A stretch of 64,000 nt of DNA, from positions 7,801-71,800 of the forward strand of contig NZ_JBIJDC010000009.1 of NCBI RefSeq assembly GCF_044344315.1. Reading direction: 5' to 3'. This document shows positions 9,099 through 17,175 of the stretch, one piece after another; the stretch's first letter is position 1; every line of letters starts with the position of its first letter. The notes beneath the pieces are model-generated. The model was not told the DNA's origin. It saw only the letters and a program-made list of their open reading frames with translations, and did no database searches. The stretch comes from Zoogloea sp044344315. GTDB lineage: Bacteria > Pseudomonadota > Gammaproteobacteria > Burkholderiales > Rhodocyclaceae. A program made the translations under genes and the position numbers.

Positions 9099-9755
9099 GT
9101 GAAGAGGTGCCGTTTTTCCTCCGGGAAGGATGTCGCGGAGCGTCCGGTGGGTAGTTCTCCAAGCCTGCTTTGCGGGGTTGATGAGGCCGGGCGCGGCCCC
9201 CTGTGCGGGCCGGTTGTCGCTGCGGCGGTCATTCTCGATCCCGCGCGGCCGATTGCCGGTCTGGCCGACTCCAAGAAGCTCTCCGAGAAGCGCCGTGATG
9301 CGCTGGCCCTGGAGATCCGCGAGAAGGCCCTGGCCTGGTGCATTGCCGAGGCCAGCGTCGAGGAGATCGACCGCCTCAACATCCTGCACGCCTCCATGCT
9401 CGCCATGCAGCGGGCCGTTGCGGGCTTGCAGCAAGTACCGGACAGGGTGGCTGTGGATGGCAACCGCTGCCCGCACCTGCCCATGCCCTGCGAGGCCATC
9501 GTCAAGGGGGATTCCCTGGTGCCGGAGATCTCGGCTGCATCCATACTGGCCAAGACCGCACGCGATGCCCTACTGGTGGCCCTGGATACGCAGTATCCCC
9601 AATACGGGCTGGCCGCTCACAAGGGCTACCCGACACCGGCCCATCTTGCCGCCTTGAAAGCCCACGGGGTGTGCGCGATCTACCGGCGCAGTTTTGCACC
9701 GGTGCGTGCCATCGTGGCCAACCCACCCCTGTGGACCGACGAGGACTGCCTGTGA
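9099..9755 (+). CDS. rnhB: Ribonuclease HII
   Basis: Removes ribonucleotides and RNA primers from RNA:DNA hybrids. The acidic active site begins in GVDEAGRGPLCGPV (Asp and Glu), continues through DSKKLSEKRRD, and includes KGDSLVPEISAASILAKTARD with a further carboxylate. The GTG at 9099 gives 218 residues. A GTG at 9147 would give 202, nearer the usual 200, so the first 16 residues are uncertain. Last member of the envelope operon by position; its stop overlaps the next GTG as GTGA. Confidence 0.93.
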   Translation: MKRCRFSSGKDVAERPVGSSPSLLCGVDEAGRGPLCGPVVAAAVILDPARPIAGLADSKKLSEKRRDALALEIREKALAWCIAEASVEEIDRLNILHASMLAMQRAVAGLQQVPDRVAVDGNRCPHLPMPCEAIVKGDSLVPEISAASILAKTARDALLVALDTQYPQYGLAAHKGYPTPAHLAALKAHGVCAIYRRSFAPVRAIVANPPLWTDEDCL

Positions 9756-10207
9756 AACTCCATCATTTTCTGCTGTTCATCCACCTGGCCGGTGTTGTGA
9801 TCTGGGTTGGAGGCATGGCTTTCGCCCATTTCTGCCTGCGTCCGGCGGCTCTCGCCTTGCCGCCTGCCCAACGTCTCAGTTTATGGAGCGCGGTGCTGGG
9901 GCGATTTTTCCGCATTGTTTGGGGGTGCATCGCCGTGATCGTGGCGTCAGGTTTCGCGATGCTGCTTGAGGTCGGGTTTGCCCAGGCGCCCCGCTCGTGG
10001 CATGTCATGGCTGCCGTCGGGCTGGTGATGGCGGGCATCTTCGCCAGCATCTGGTTCGGCCCGTGGCGGGCCCTGCAGCAGGCCGTTGCCGCCGAGAGCT
10101 GGGCTCAGGGCGCGCAGGCGCTCAACCTCATCCGCCAGCGGGTCACCCTCAACCTGGTGCTGGGTACGTTGACCGTCGCCCTGGCCACCCTCGGCCTCGC
10201 CTACTGA
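9752..10207 (+). CDS. CopD-like small integral membrane protein
   Basis: A 151-residue hydrophobic protein with four predicted membrane helices. It opens LHHFLLFIHLAGVVIWVGGMAF, where the H...HLAG..WVGGM.F pattern resembles the CopD copper-resistance/DUF2214-like family of heme- or copper-associated membrane proteins. An arginine-rich loop (NLIRQRVTLNLVLG) precedes the last helix. Its GTG overlaps the rnhB stop, so it is co-translated. Function is unknown; the conserved histidines suggest metal or heme contact, but that is inference. No partner copC is next to it. Confidence 0.72.
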   Translation: MKLHHFLLFIHLAGVVIWVGGMAFAHFCLRPAALALPPAQRLSLWSAVLGRFFRIVWGCIAVIVASGFAMLLEVGFAQAPRSWHVMAAVGLVMAGIFASIWFGPWRALQQAVAAESWAQGAQALNLIRQRVTLNLVLGTLTVALATLGLAY

Positions 10208-10209
10208 TC

Positions 10210-10995
10210 GTGAAGCTCATCACCTCCCGCGACAATCCGGCGGTGAAGCACCTGCACGCCCTGGCCACGTCCGCCCGGGACCGGCGCAGGGAGGGGGAAA
10301 CCCTGCTCGACGGCGCTCATCTGCTGGAGGTGGCGTTGGCACGGGGCATTGCTCCACTGCAGGTGGTGGTGAGTGAAAGTGGCAAGGCCCTGCCGGAGAT
10401 TGCGTCCCTGCTGGCGCGCTGTGCACCGGGTGTCCTCATTGAAGTTCCCGACCGGGTGTTTGCCCACATCAGCCCGGTGGACTCGCCCAGCGGCGTGCTG
10501 GCCCGGATCGCCATCCCGGCGCAACCCGACGCGGGGCCGCTGGTGGATACCTGTGTAGTCCTCGACGGTGTGCAGGATCCGGGCAATCTCGGCACCATCC
10601 TGCGCACGGCGGCGGCGGTCGGCGTGGAGGAGGTGCTGCTGACGCCGGGCTGCGCCCAGGCCTGGTCGCCGCGGGTGCTGCGGGCCGCCATGGGGGCGCA
10701 CTTCGGCCTGCGTCTGCGGGAAGGTTGCGATGTCGCCCTCGCCCTCGCCGGTTATCCGGGGGCGATCCTGGCGGCGGATCTGCGCGATGCGGTTGAGCTT
10801 TACGACATGGACCTGCGTCTACCGGTGGCCTGGCTGTTCGGCTCGGAAGGGCAGGGGCTGTCTCCTGCGGTGGCCGCCCTGGCCACCCGCCGGGTGCTGA
10901 TTCCGATGCCGGGCGGGATGGAGTCCCTGAACGTGGGGGTCGCCGCCGGGGTATGCCTGTTCGAGCAGCTGCGCCAGCGCCGTTCAGGCCGGTAG
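10210..10995 (+). CDS. TrmH/SpoU-family RNA 2'-O-methyltransferase
   Basis: A 261-residue rRNA or tRNA ribose methyltransferase with the SPOUT knot. An N-terminal substrate-binding domain (LITSRDNPAVKHLHALA, typical of RlmB/TsnR-like enzymes) is followed by the three SpoU motifs: VLDGVQDPGNLGTILRTAAA, LFGSEGQGLS and IPMPGGMESLNVGVAAGV. The exact target base cannot be read from sequence; RlmB-like 23S rRNA modification is likely. GTG start 2 bases after the previous stop. Its 3' end overlaps the convergent bioD by 12 bases. Confidence 0.88.
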   Translation: MKLITSRDNPAVKHLHALATSARDRRREGETLLDGAHLLEVALARGIAPLQVVVSESGKALPEIASLLARCAPGVLIEVPDRVFAHISPVDSPSGVLARIAIPAQPDAGPLVDTCVVLDGVQDPGNLGTILRTAAAVGVEEVLLTPGCAQAWSPRVLRAAMGAHFGLRLREGCDVALALAGYPGAILAADLRDAVELYDMDLRLPVAWLFGSEGQGLSPAVAALATRRVLIPMPGGMESLNVGVAAGVCLFEQLRQRRSGR

Positions 10996-11652
10996 GCTGA
11001 CGTTGGCCGCTGCCCTCGCGGCTTCGCCGTCAGCCTGAAAGGGAACGACGCCGAGCAGGGGCGCTTCCATGCGCAGGCGCAGGGCATCCAGATTCTCCTG
11101 AAAGCGCAGCATGGCCGGATCCACCTGATTGGCGATCCAGCCCGCCAGCCTCAGGCCCCGGGCCTGGATGGCCTCGGCGGTGAGCAGGGCATGGTTGATG
11201 CAGCCCAGGCGCATGCCCACCACCAGGATCACCGGCAGACCCAGGTCACAGGCCAGGTCGGCGGTGTCGTAGCCGGCATCCAGGGGTACGCGAAAGCCCC
11301 CTACGCCTTCCACCAAAACCACGTCCGCCTGACGGTTGAGTTCGTCAAAGGCCTCGAGGATACGTCGGGCCTCGATGCGCACGCCTTCCTCGGCCGCGGC
11401 GATGTGCGGGGCAATCGGGCTGGTCAGGCAGTAGGGGTTGAGCAGGGCGAGACCGGGGTCGAAGCTGCCGGCCGCGCGCAGGCGGGCAGCGTCCTCATTG
11501 ATGAACTGACCCTGGATCGTTTCGGCGCCGGCGGCCACCGGCTTCATGCCCACGGCCTTCAAGCCGCGGGCCCGGGCCGCGTGGAGCAGGGTGCAGGTGA
11601 CGAAGGTCTTGCCGATCTCGGTGTCGGTGCCGGTGATGAAGTAGGCGCTCAT
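10984..11652 (-). CDS. bioD: Dethiobiotin synthetase
   Basis: ATP-dependent carboxylation that closes the ureido ring of dethiobiotin from DAPA and CO2. The 222-residue product starts MSAYFITGTDTEIGKTF, the BioD P-loop (GTDTxIGKT). Later come GMKPVAAGA, VLVEGVGGFRVPL with the catalytic-region G-V-G-G, and VVGMRLGCINHALLTAEAI. Last gene of the biotin operon; its start overlaps the bioC stop (ATGA). The final step enzyme BioB is not encoded in this window. Confidence 0.96.
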   Translation of the reverse strand: MSAYFITGTDTEIGKTFVTCTLLHAARARGLKAVGMKPVAAGAETIQGQFINEDAARLRAAGSFDPGLALLNPYCLTSPIAPHIAAAEEGVRIEARRILEAFDELNRQADVVLVEGVGGFRVPLDAGYDTADLACDLGLPVILVVGMRLGCINHALLTAEAIQARGLRLAGWIANQVDPAMLRFQENLDALRLRMEAPLLGVVPFQADGEAARAAANVSLPA

Positions 11653-12425
11653 GTCTTTTCCGCGAGGAGCCAGAGAGTGTCGTAGGAGGCCGGCAGTCCG
11701 GCCGGCGTGCGGTGTATCTCGTAGGCCTTGACCAGCTTGTGCCAGGCCGTCTTGCCCAGAAGCGTTCGGCGCGGGGCTCCGGTCTGATGGGCCCCGAGGG
11801 TCTTGATGTCGGAGAGCAGACCACGCAGGTTGGGGGCCCAGGCCTGGAGGGTGTCGCGCTCGCTGGCCAGGATGCGCAGCCCGGCGTCTTCGGCGGCGTC
11901 CTCGATCACTTCCGGGGGCTGGAAGGGTAGAACGTGCTCGTGGGCGTCCACCAGCCGGAAGGCGTCGCGCAGCTCGTGCAGGGTGCCGGGGCCGAGGGTG
12001 GCGATCCACAGTTGGCCACCGGGGCGCAGGCTGCGCGCCAGTTCGGGCAGGGCCTTGCGTGGGTGACACCACTGCAGGGCGTAGCTGGACCACAGGGCGT
12101 CGATGCTGGCGTCGGCCAGGGGCAGTCTCTCGAGGTCGGCGCACAGGGGCAGGGCCAGACCAGGGGGCTGGCGGCGCAGCATGGCCGGGGCGAAATCGAG
12201 GGCGATCAGGTCGGCATCGGGGAAGTGGCGCCGCAGTCCCGAGAGGGCATAGCCCGTGCCGCAGCCGGCATCAACGATGCGGTGGGGCCGAAGCGCCTGG
12301 GCCGCGACCATGCTGAGAAGGCGGTCACAGGCGCTACGCTGGACGGCGGCGACGGCATCGTAGGCATCGGCGGCCTTGTCGAAGGCGGCACGGACGGCGC
12401 GCTTGGGGGCCGGTGCATCAGTCAC
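11649..12425 (-). CDS. bioC: Malonyl-ACP O-methyltransferase
   Basis: SAM-dependent methyltransferase that caps malonyl-ACP as its methyl ester, letting fatty acid synthesis build the pimeloyl moiety of biotin. The 258-residue protein carries motif I IVDAGCGTGYAL, ALDFAPAML, and the class-I methyltransferase post-motif SYALQWCHPRKALPELARSL. It lies between bioH and bioD, overlapping both by 8 and 4 bases, so translation is probably coupled. Neighbourhood fixes the assignment over other small methyltransferases. Confidence 0.95.
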   Translation of the reverse strand: MTDAPAPKRAVRAAFDKAADAYDAVAAVQRSACDRLLSMVAAQALRPHRIVDAGCGTGYALSGLRRHFPDADLIALDFAPAMLRRQPPGLALPLCADLERLPLADASIDALWSSYALQWCHPRKALPELARSLRPGGQLWIATLGPGTLHELRDAFRLVDAHEHVLPFQPPEVIEDAAEDAGLRILASERDTLQAWAPNLRGLLSDIKTLGAHQTGAPRRTLLGKTAWHKLVKAYEIHRTPAGLPASYDTLWLLAEKT

Positions 12426-13152
12426 GGGCGAAGCCCTCGATCAGGCTGGCGCAGTCTTGCGGGCGTGACAGGAAGGGCGCGTGGCCGGCATCGGCGAAGA
12501 TGCTCAGGCGCCCGTCGGGCAGGGTGTCGGCCAGCCATTCGGCGGCGGCGGTGGGCATCAGGGTGTCACCGGCGCCGTGGAGCAGGCGGACGGGCTGCCG
12601 GATCTCCGGCACCGCGCTGCGCAAGTCGATGCTGGCGAGCAGATCCAGGCCGTCGGCGAGGGCTGCTCTGCGAGCGTCATCCGGTGGCGTCGCGGCACTG
12701 CCCAGACCATTGACCACCTCGCGCCGGCGCGCGTCGCCGAGCCCCTGCAGGGCGATGAAGCGGCGCTGGGTGCCGGCAGGCTCTGCATCAAAGCTGCGTC
12801 GGAAGTCGGCCAGGGTGTCGGCGGGCATGGCGGCCTGCCAGTCCTCGGCCTGCACGAAGCGCGGCGTGGCGCTGATGAGGACGAGTCGGGCGATGTGGTC
12901 GGGATGGTGGCGGGCCAGATGCAACGCCAGCTGGGCACCCAGGGACCAGCCGACCAGCAGACTGTTCCCGGGGAGCTGCGCCAGCACGGCGTCGGACCAG
13001 CTTTCAAGGCTGTCCCCGGCAGAGGCCGCGTTGCCATGGCCGGGCAGATCGATGATCCGCACGTCCAGGCTTGGGTCCAGGGCGGCTCGCAAGGGGGCCC
13101 ACACTGCGGATGACAGCCCCCAGCCATGGAGGAGAACAATGGGGTGGGTCAT
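12418..13152 (-). CDS. bioH: Pimeloyl-ACP methyl ester carboxylesterase
   Basis: Alpha/beta-hydrolase that removes the methyl group added by BioC, ending pimeloyl-chain extension. 244 residues. Catalytic triad elements are visible: nucleophile Ser70 in VGWSLGAQLAL, an acidic residue in LLHGAGDTLMP, and histidine in DAGHAPFLSRP. The N-terminal LHGWGLSSAVW supplies the oxyanion hole. Co-location with bioC makes the BioC-BioH route to pimelate clear. Overlaps bioF by 4 bases and bioC by 8. Confidence 0.95.
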   Translation of the reverse strand: MTHPIVLLHGWGLSSAVWAPLRAALDPSLDVRIIDLPGHGNAASAGDSLESWSDAVLAQLPGNSLLVGWSLGAQLALHLARHHPDHIARLVLISATPRFVQAEDWQAAMPADTLADFRRSFDAEPAGTQRRFIALQGLGDARRREVVNGLGSAATPPDDARRAALADGLDLLASIDLRSAVPEIRQPVRLLHGAGDTLMPTAAAEWLADTLPDGRLSIFADAGHAPFLSRPQDCASLIEGFARD

Positions 13153-14333
13153 GGCTGTGCGGCCTCCAGACGCTGGAGGGTGGCCACGAGTCGATCGACC
13201 TGCTCATTGCTGTGGGCCGCCGAGAGCACGATGCGCAGGCGTGCCGAGCCCTTGGGTACGGTAGGCGGGCGGATCGCCGGGACCCACAGCCCCTCGGCGT
13301 CGAGGGCCCGGGAGACGGCCAGGGTCTCGTGGTTGTCCCCGATCACCAGGGGCTGGATGGGCGTGTCGGAGGGTAGCAGCTGCCAGCGCTGCAGGCGCAG
13401 ACCGGTCTTGAAGCGGGCAATCAGGGCGTTGAGGTGGGCCCGTCGCCCGTCGCCCTGTTCGATCAGCTCGAGGGCGGTGAGCAGGCCTTCGGCCAGCATC
13501 GGCGGTGCACCGGTGGTGAAGATGTAGCTGCGGGCCTTGTTGAGCAGCCAGTCGATCACGTCCCGCTGGCCGGCCACGAAGGCGCCGGACACGCCCGCGG
13601 CCTTGCCCAGGGTGCCCATGTAGATCAAGCGCGGTGAGGCCAGGCCGAAGTGGGCCAGGCAGCCACGCCCCTGGGGGCCGAGCACGCCGAAGCCGTGGGC
13701 GTCATCCACCAGCAGCCAGGCCTGGTGGGCTTCGGCCAGGGCGAGGAGCTCGCGCAGGGGCGCGATGTCACCGTCCATGCTGAACACCCCGTCGGTGACG
13801 ATGAGCTTCCGCTGGGCGTCGGAGGCGGCCAGCCGTGCTGCCAGGGCTTGCAGGTCGCAATGGGGGTAGCGGATCAGTTCGGCCCGGGAGAGCAGGGCGC
13901 CATCCACCAGGGAGGCGTGGTTGAGCTTGTCGGCGAAGATGGCATCGCCGCGGCCGACCAGGGCCGGCATGACGCCGATGTTGGCCATGTATCCCGTGGA
14001 GAAATAGAGTGCATCGTCCATGCCGGTGAAGGTGGCGAGGCGCTGCTCCAGGGCTTCGTGGGCGGCGTAGTGGCCGCTGACCAGGTGCGAGGCGCCGGAG
14101 CCGGTGCCCCAGCGCTGGCTGCCGTGGCGGACGGCTTCGGCGATGGCCGGCTCGGCGGCGAGGCCCAGGTAGTCGTTGGAGCAGAAGGCGAGGACGGGCT
14201 CCGCCCGGTCGGCCAGGCGCGTATCGGGCCGGCAGGGCGTGGTGACAACGCGGCGGCGGCGGCGCAGGCCGGCGGCGTCGAGTTCGCCCAGCCCGGCGCG
14301 CAGTTCGTCCAGCGGGTCGATGTGCTCAGCCAA
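13149..14333 (-). CDS. bioF: 8-amino-7-oxononanoate synthase
   Basis: PLP enzyme condensing pimeloyl-ACP or -CoA with alanine. 394 residues, alpha-oxoamine synthase family. Seen: FCSNDYLGLAAEP, GSGASHLVSGHYAAHEALE, TDGVFSMDGDIAPL, LVDDAHGFGVLGPQGRG, and the PLP lysine in YMGTLGKAAGVSGAFV. The first residues overlap the end of bioA by 8 bases. The BioF product is converted to DAPA by BioA, encoded just upstream. Confidence 0.96.
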   Translation of the reverse strand: MAEHIDPLDELRAGLGELDAAGLRRRRRVVTTPCRPDTRLADRAEPVLAFCSNDYLGLAAEPAIAEAVRHGSQRWGTGSGASHLVSGHYAAHEALEQRLATFTGMDDALYFSTGYMANIGVMPALVGRGDAIFADKLNHASLVDGALLSRAELIRYPHCDLQALAARLAASDAQRKLIVTDGVFSMDGDIAPLRELLALAEAHQAWLLVDDAHGFGVLGPQGRGCLAHFGLASPRLIYMGTLGKAAGVSGAFVAGQRDVIDWLLNKARSYIFTTGAPPMLAEGLLTALELIEQGDGRRAHLNALIARFKTGLRLQRWQLLPSDTPIQPLVIGDNHETLAVSRALDAEGLWVPAIRPPTVPKGSARLRIVLSAAHSNEQVDRLVATLQRLEAAQP

Positions 14334-15657
14334 GGCTGGCCTCCAGAGCGGCGGCGCAGCGGCTGGCGAGCAAGTCGATCTCCTCGTCGGACAGGATGTA
14401 GGGCGGCATGGTGTAGACCGTGTTGCCGATGGGGCGCAGCAGCAGTTCCCGGTTCAGCGCCTCGGCGAAGAAGCGGTGGGAAAAGCCGGCGGGCGCATCG
14501 GCCACGTCGAAGGCCAGAATCATGCCCTGCTGACGCAGGTGGCGTACCTTCGGGTGGCTGCCCACTGCGGCCCGGAAGGCCTCGCCAAGGCGGGCGGCCT
14601 TGCGCCGGTTGGCGAGGATCACATTGTCCTGGGCGAAGATGTCGAGGGTCGCCAGGGCGGCCCGGCAAGCCAGCGGGTTGCCGGTGTAGGAGTGGGAATG
14701 CAGGAAGCCTCGGGCGGTGTCGTCGTCGTAGAAGGCCTCGAAGACCCGGTGGGTGGTGAGGACGATGGACAGAGGCAGGTAGCCGCCCGAGATGCCCTTG
14801 GACAGGAGCAGGAAATCGGGCCAGATGCCGGCCTGCTCGCAGGCGAAGAAGCTCCCCGTGCGGCCGCAGCCCACAGCAATCTCGTCGGCAATGAGGTGGA
14901 CCTGGAAGCGGTCGCAGAGCTGGCGGGCCAGACGCAGGTATTCCGGGTCGTACATGACCATGCCGGAGGCACCCTGCACCAGGGGTTCGACGATCAGGGC
15001 TGCGGTCTCGTCGGCGTGGGCCACGAGGTGAGCTTCGAGGGCGGCGGCGGCGCGACGGGCCACATCGGCAGCGCTTTCACCGGCTGCGGCCAGGCGGGCG
15101 TCGGGGCTGGGCACGCAGGTGCCACCGCGGACCAGGTCGGCATAGGCGTCACGAAACAGGGCGACGTCAGTGACGGCCAGGGCGCCGACGGTTTCACCGT
15201 GGTAGCTGCCGGCCAGGCTGACGAAGCGGTTCTTGCCCGGTTTGCCCTGGTTGCGCCAGAAATGGACGCTCATCTTGAGAGCGATCTCGGTAGCCGAGGC
15301 GCCGTCGGAGGCGTAGAAGGCGTGGCCGAGCTGGTGGCCGGTGAGGGCGGCGAGGCGTTCGGAGAGTTCGACCACCGGCTCGTGGGTGAAGCCGGCAAGC
15401 ATCACGTGCTCCAGGGTGTCGAGCTGGGCCTTGAGGGCGTTGCCGATGCGCGGGTTGGCGTGGCCAAAGAGGTTGACCCACCAGGAGCTGATGCCGTCCA
15501 GGTAGCGCCGCCCGTCCATGTCGAAGAGCCAGGCGCCTTCACCCCGGGAGATGGGGATCAGCGGCAGCTGCTCATGGTGTTTCATCTGGGTGCACGGGTG
15601 CCACACCGCGGCGAGGGAGCGGGTCAGGAGGCGGGTGTTGTGCGGACTGGACGACAT
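14326..15657 (-). CDS. bioA: Adenosylmethionine-8-amino-7-oxononanoate aminotransferase
   Basis: Class-III PLP aminotransferase forming 7,8-diaminopelargonate with SAM as amino donor. From the ATG at 15657 it is 443 residues and begins near AAVWHPCTQMK, the BioA-specific start. Also visible: LDGISSWWVNLFGHANPRI, LAGSYHGETVGALAVTD, LIADEIAVGCGRTGSFF and the PLP lysine in LLLSKGISGGYLPLS. First gene of bioAFHCD. The frame stays open to a TTG at 15765, but that extension runs through a hairpin and is unlikely to be translated. Confidence 0.95.
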   Translation of the reverse strand: MSSSPHNTRLLTRSLAAVWHPCTQMKHHEQLPLIPISRGEGAWLFDMDGRRYLDGISSWWVNLFGHANPRIGNALKAQLDTLEHVMLAGFTHEPVVELSERLAALTGHQLGHAFYASDGASATEIALKMSVHFWRNQGKPGKNRFVSLAGSYHGETVGALAVTDVALFRDAYADLVRGGTCVPSPDARLAAAGESAADVARRAAAALEAHLVAHADETAALIVEPLVQGASGMVMYDPEYLRLARQLCDRFQVHLIADEIAVGCGRTGSFFACEQAGIWPDFLLLSKGISGGYLPLSIVLTTHRVFEAFYDDDTARGFLHSHSYTGNPLACRAALATLDIFAQDNVILANRRKAARLGEAFRAAVGSHPKVRHLRQQGMILAFDVADAPAGFSHRFFAEALNRELLLRPIGNTVYTMPPYILSDEEIDLLASRCAAALEASLG

Positions 15658-15678
15658 GGGTGGATCGGAGGCGACTCG

Positions 15679-15719
15679 GAAAGTGAAAAGTGGAGCGGCC
15701 AGGGCATGGCGGCTCCACT
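15679..15719 (-). terminator. Intrinsic terminator-like hairpin ahead of bioA
   Basis: On the minus strand an 8-bp perfect stem (AGTGGAGC at 15719-15712 with GCTCCACT at 15696-15689), extended by an inner GCC/GGC pairing, is followed at once by TTTTCACTTTC. This has the form of a rho-independent terminator. It lies between the stop of the lipoprotein gene (15769) and the bioA start (15657), leaving only about 20 bases before bioA. It may end the upstream transcript or act as an attenuator for the biotin operon. Confidence 0.5.
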
Positions 15720-15768
15720 CGGCGGACCGGCCTGCAGCGCCTGGGGCGCTGCGTGCAGGTGCCAATGC

Positions 15769-17052
15769 TCAGTAGGCGTAGATGCTGGCGCTGCCGGCAC
15801 CGACGGCCGTGTAGATGCTCTGGGCATTGATCAGACCGTACAGGGTGCTGCCCGCCAGCGGCGAGGTTTGTGCTGTCCAGGTGGTGCCCGTGATCTCCCG
15901 GGTGTAGATCGTTCCGTTGGTGCCCAGGGCCACCAGTCGCGAGGCCGCAGACACGGCGGTCAGGTTGCCGGCAAGGACGGTGCTGGTCCAGGTACTGGCA
16001 TCATTGCTGGTGAGCACGGTGCCGTCGGCACCGACGGCCACGAAGGTGTAGGTGGTGACGCTGTTGCTGGTGGTGGCTACGGCCGCCACTGCGGTGAGGT
16101 CACCGGTCTGGGTGGTGGCCGTCCAGTTGACGGCGTCGGTACTGGTGAGCACGGTACCACCGCTGCCAACAGCCACCCACACACCCTTGGTGGAGTAGGC
16201 CACGCCGCGCAGGTTGGCGGTGACGGCCGGCGTCACCGAGGTGGCGTTCCAGGTGATGCCGTCGTTGGAGTAGCGCAGGGCGCCGTTGTCGCCCACGGCC
16301 ACCACGGTGGAGCCGTTCGTGGCGATGGCGTTGAGGGTCTGGGTGGTGCCCGTGGCGCTGCCGGGGACGGTGGTCCAGGTGTTGATGTCGGCGCTGTAGG
16401 CGGCGGTGCCGTTGCTGCCGACGGCCACGTACTTGGCGATGCTGCTTGCGTACACCACACCCTTCAGGTGGACGCTGCTGTCGACGAGCGTACCGGTCGG
16501 GGTGATCCAGCTCAGGGGCTCGGACGAAACATAGTTGCGGCCGGTGGTGGTGTCGGGGGTGCGGAAGATTGCCCCATCATCGCCAACAGCCACGTACGAA
16601 TAGGTGCTGGCACCGCTGGCGGTGAGGCCATAGGCGACGCTGCGCAGGGTCTTGCCCGCGCCCAGGGTGCCCCCCGTGTACCAGGTCGAGCCAGCCAGGC
16701 GGGTGGTGGCCGTCTGCACTGTGGCGCCAGGCCCGCCCTCGCCGCCGTCCTTGCGGGCATTGACGGTGAAGGCGTACTGGGTGGCATCGGTCAGCCCGGT
16801 GAGCACGTAGGGCGGTGACACCTTGAGTCGGTAGCTGGCGGTCTTCTCGCCTGGAGAAACGCTGGTACCTGCCTTGAACCACAGCCAGTAATCCACGCCC
16901 GCTTCGGCAGTCCAGTTGATGAAGGCCTGGTTTTCACCCGCCACCACGGTGAAGTTGGAAGGTGCCGGAGCGGAAGAACCTCCTCCACCGCAGGCGGTGA
17001 GGAGTGCGGTCAGGGTGGCAGCAAGGATCAGGCGGCGTTGGGGCAGGAACAT
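15769..17052 (-). CDS. Lipoprotein with fibronectin-III-like and seven-repeat propeller domains
   Basis: A 427-residue secreted lipoprotein. The signal peptide ends in the lipobox LLTAC, followed by a glycine/serine linker. Residues about 30-115 look like a fibronectin type III module (FTVVAGENQAFINWTAEAG, then YAFTVNARKDGG). The rest holds seven copies of a V-A-V-G-x-x-G-x-x-x-x-S/T unit: YVAVGDDGAIFRT, YVAVGSNGTAAYS, VVAVGDNGALRYS, WVAVGSGGTVLTS, FVAVGADGTVLTS, LVALGTNGTIYTR and YTAVGAGSASIYA. This fits a seven-bladed YCF48/BNR-like propeller. Ligand and role are unknown. No partner gene is adjacent. Confidence 0.85.
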   Translation of the reverse strand: MFLPQRRLILAATLTALLTACGGGGSSAPAPSNFTVVAGENQAFINWTAEAGVDYWLWFKAGTSVSPGEKTASYRLKVSPPYVLTGLTDATQYAFTVNARKDGGEGGPGATVQTATTRLAGSTWYTGGTLGAGKTLRSVAYGLTASGASTYSYVAVGDDGAIFRTPDTTTGRNYVSSEPLSWITPTGTLVDSSVHLKGVVYASSIAKYVAVGSNGTAAYSADINTWTTVPGSATGTTQTLNAIATNGSTVVAVGDNGALRYSNDGITWNATSVTPAVTANLRGVAYSTKGVWVAVGSGGTVLTSTDAVNWTATTQTGDLTAVAAVATTSNSVTTYTFVAVGADGTVLTSNDASTWTSTVLAGNLTAVSAASRLVALGTNGTIYTREITGTTWTAQTSPLAGSTLYGLINAQSIYTAVGAGSASIYAY

Positions 17053-17087
17053 GGAGGCAGGACCATCAATGAATGGGGCGATCCCGG

Positions 17088-17093
17088 ATTCTA
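17088..17093 (-). promoter_or_regulatory. Candidate -10 element for the propeller lipoprotein
   Basis: TAGAAT on the minus strand, about 35 bases upstream of the lipoprotein start. The same hexamer precedes several other genes in this window. No convincing -35 box is visible, so this is a weak call. Confidence 0.25.
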
Positions 17094-17108
17094 CAGCAGG
17101 GGGGCTGT

Positions 17109-17143
17109 CCTGCCAGCGCTCCCGTGCATGGCGCGCTGGCAGG
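17109..17143 (-). terminator. Stable hairpin after ppk
   Basis: An 11-bp stem (CCTGCCAGCGC at 17109-17119 pairing with 17133-17143) lies 33 bases beyond the ppk stop. It lacks a T-tract, so it may be a transcript-stabilising or rho-assisted 3' end rather than a classical terminator. Confidence 0.3.
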
Positions 17144-17175
17144 GGGCGGCCTCAGACCGAGGCTCATGCCGCAGA

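Noticed and set aside
7041..9476. 811-codon minus-strand open frame across fabZ, lpxA, lpxB and rnhB
   Set aside because: Fully antisense to conserved lipid A genes, with no recognisable domain or ribosome site.
15734..15752. GCAGCGCC/GGCGCTGC hairpin between the lipoprotein gene and bioA
   Set aside because: Stable but without a T-tract on either side; the hairpin at 15689-15719 is the better terminator.
15658..15765. N-terminal extension of BioA from a TTG
   Set aside because: The 36 added residues have no similarity to BioA, and the stretch contains the terminator-like hairpin; ATG at 15657 fits the family.
14176..16818. 880-codon plus-strand open frame across bioF, bioA and the lipoprotein gene
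   Set aside because: Antisense to three clear genes. Its translation is compositionally odd (Gly/Val/Gln/His-rich) with no motif; a by-product of high GC third positions.
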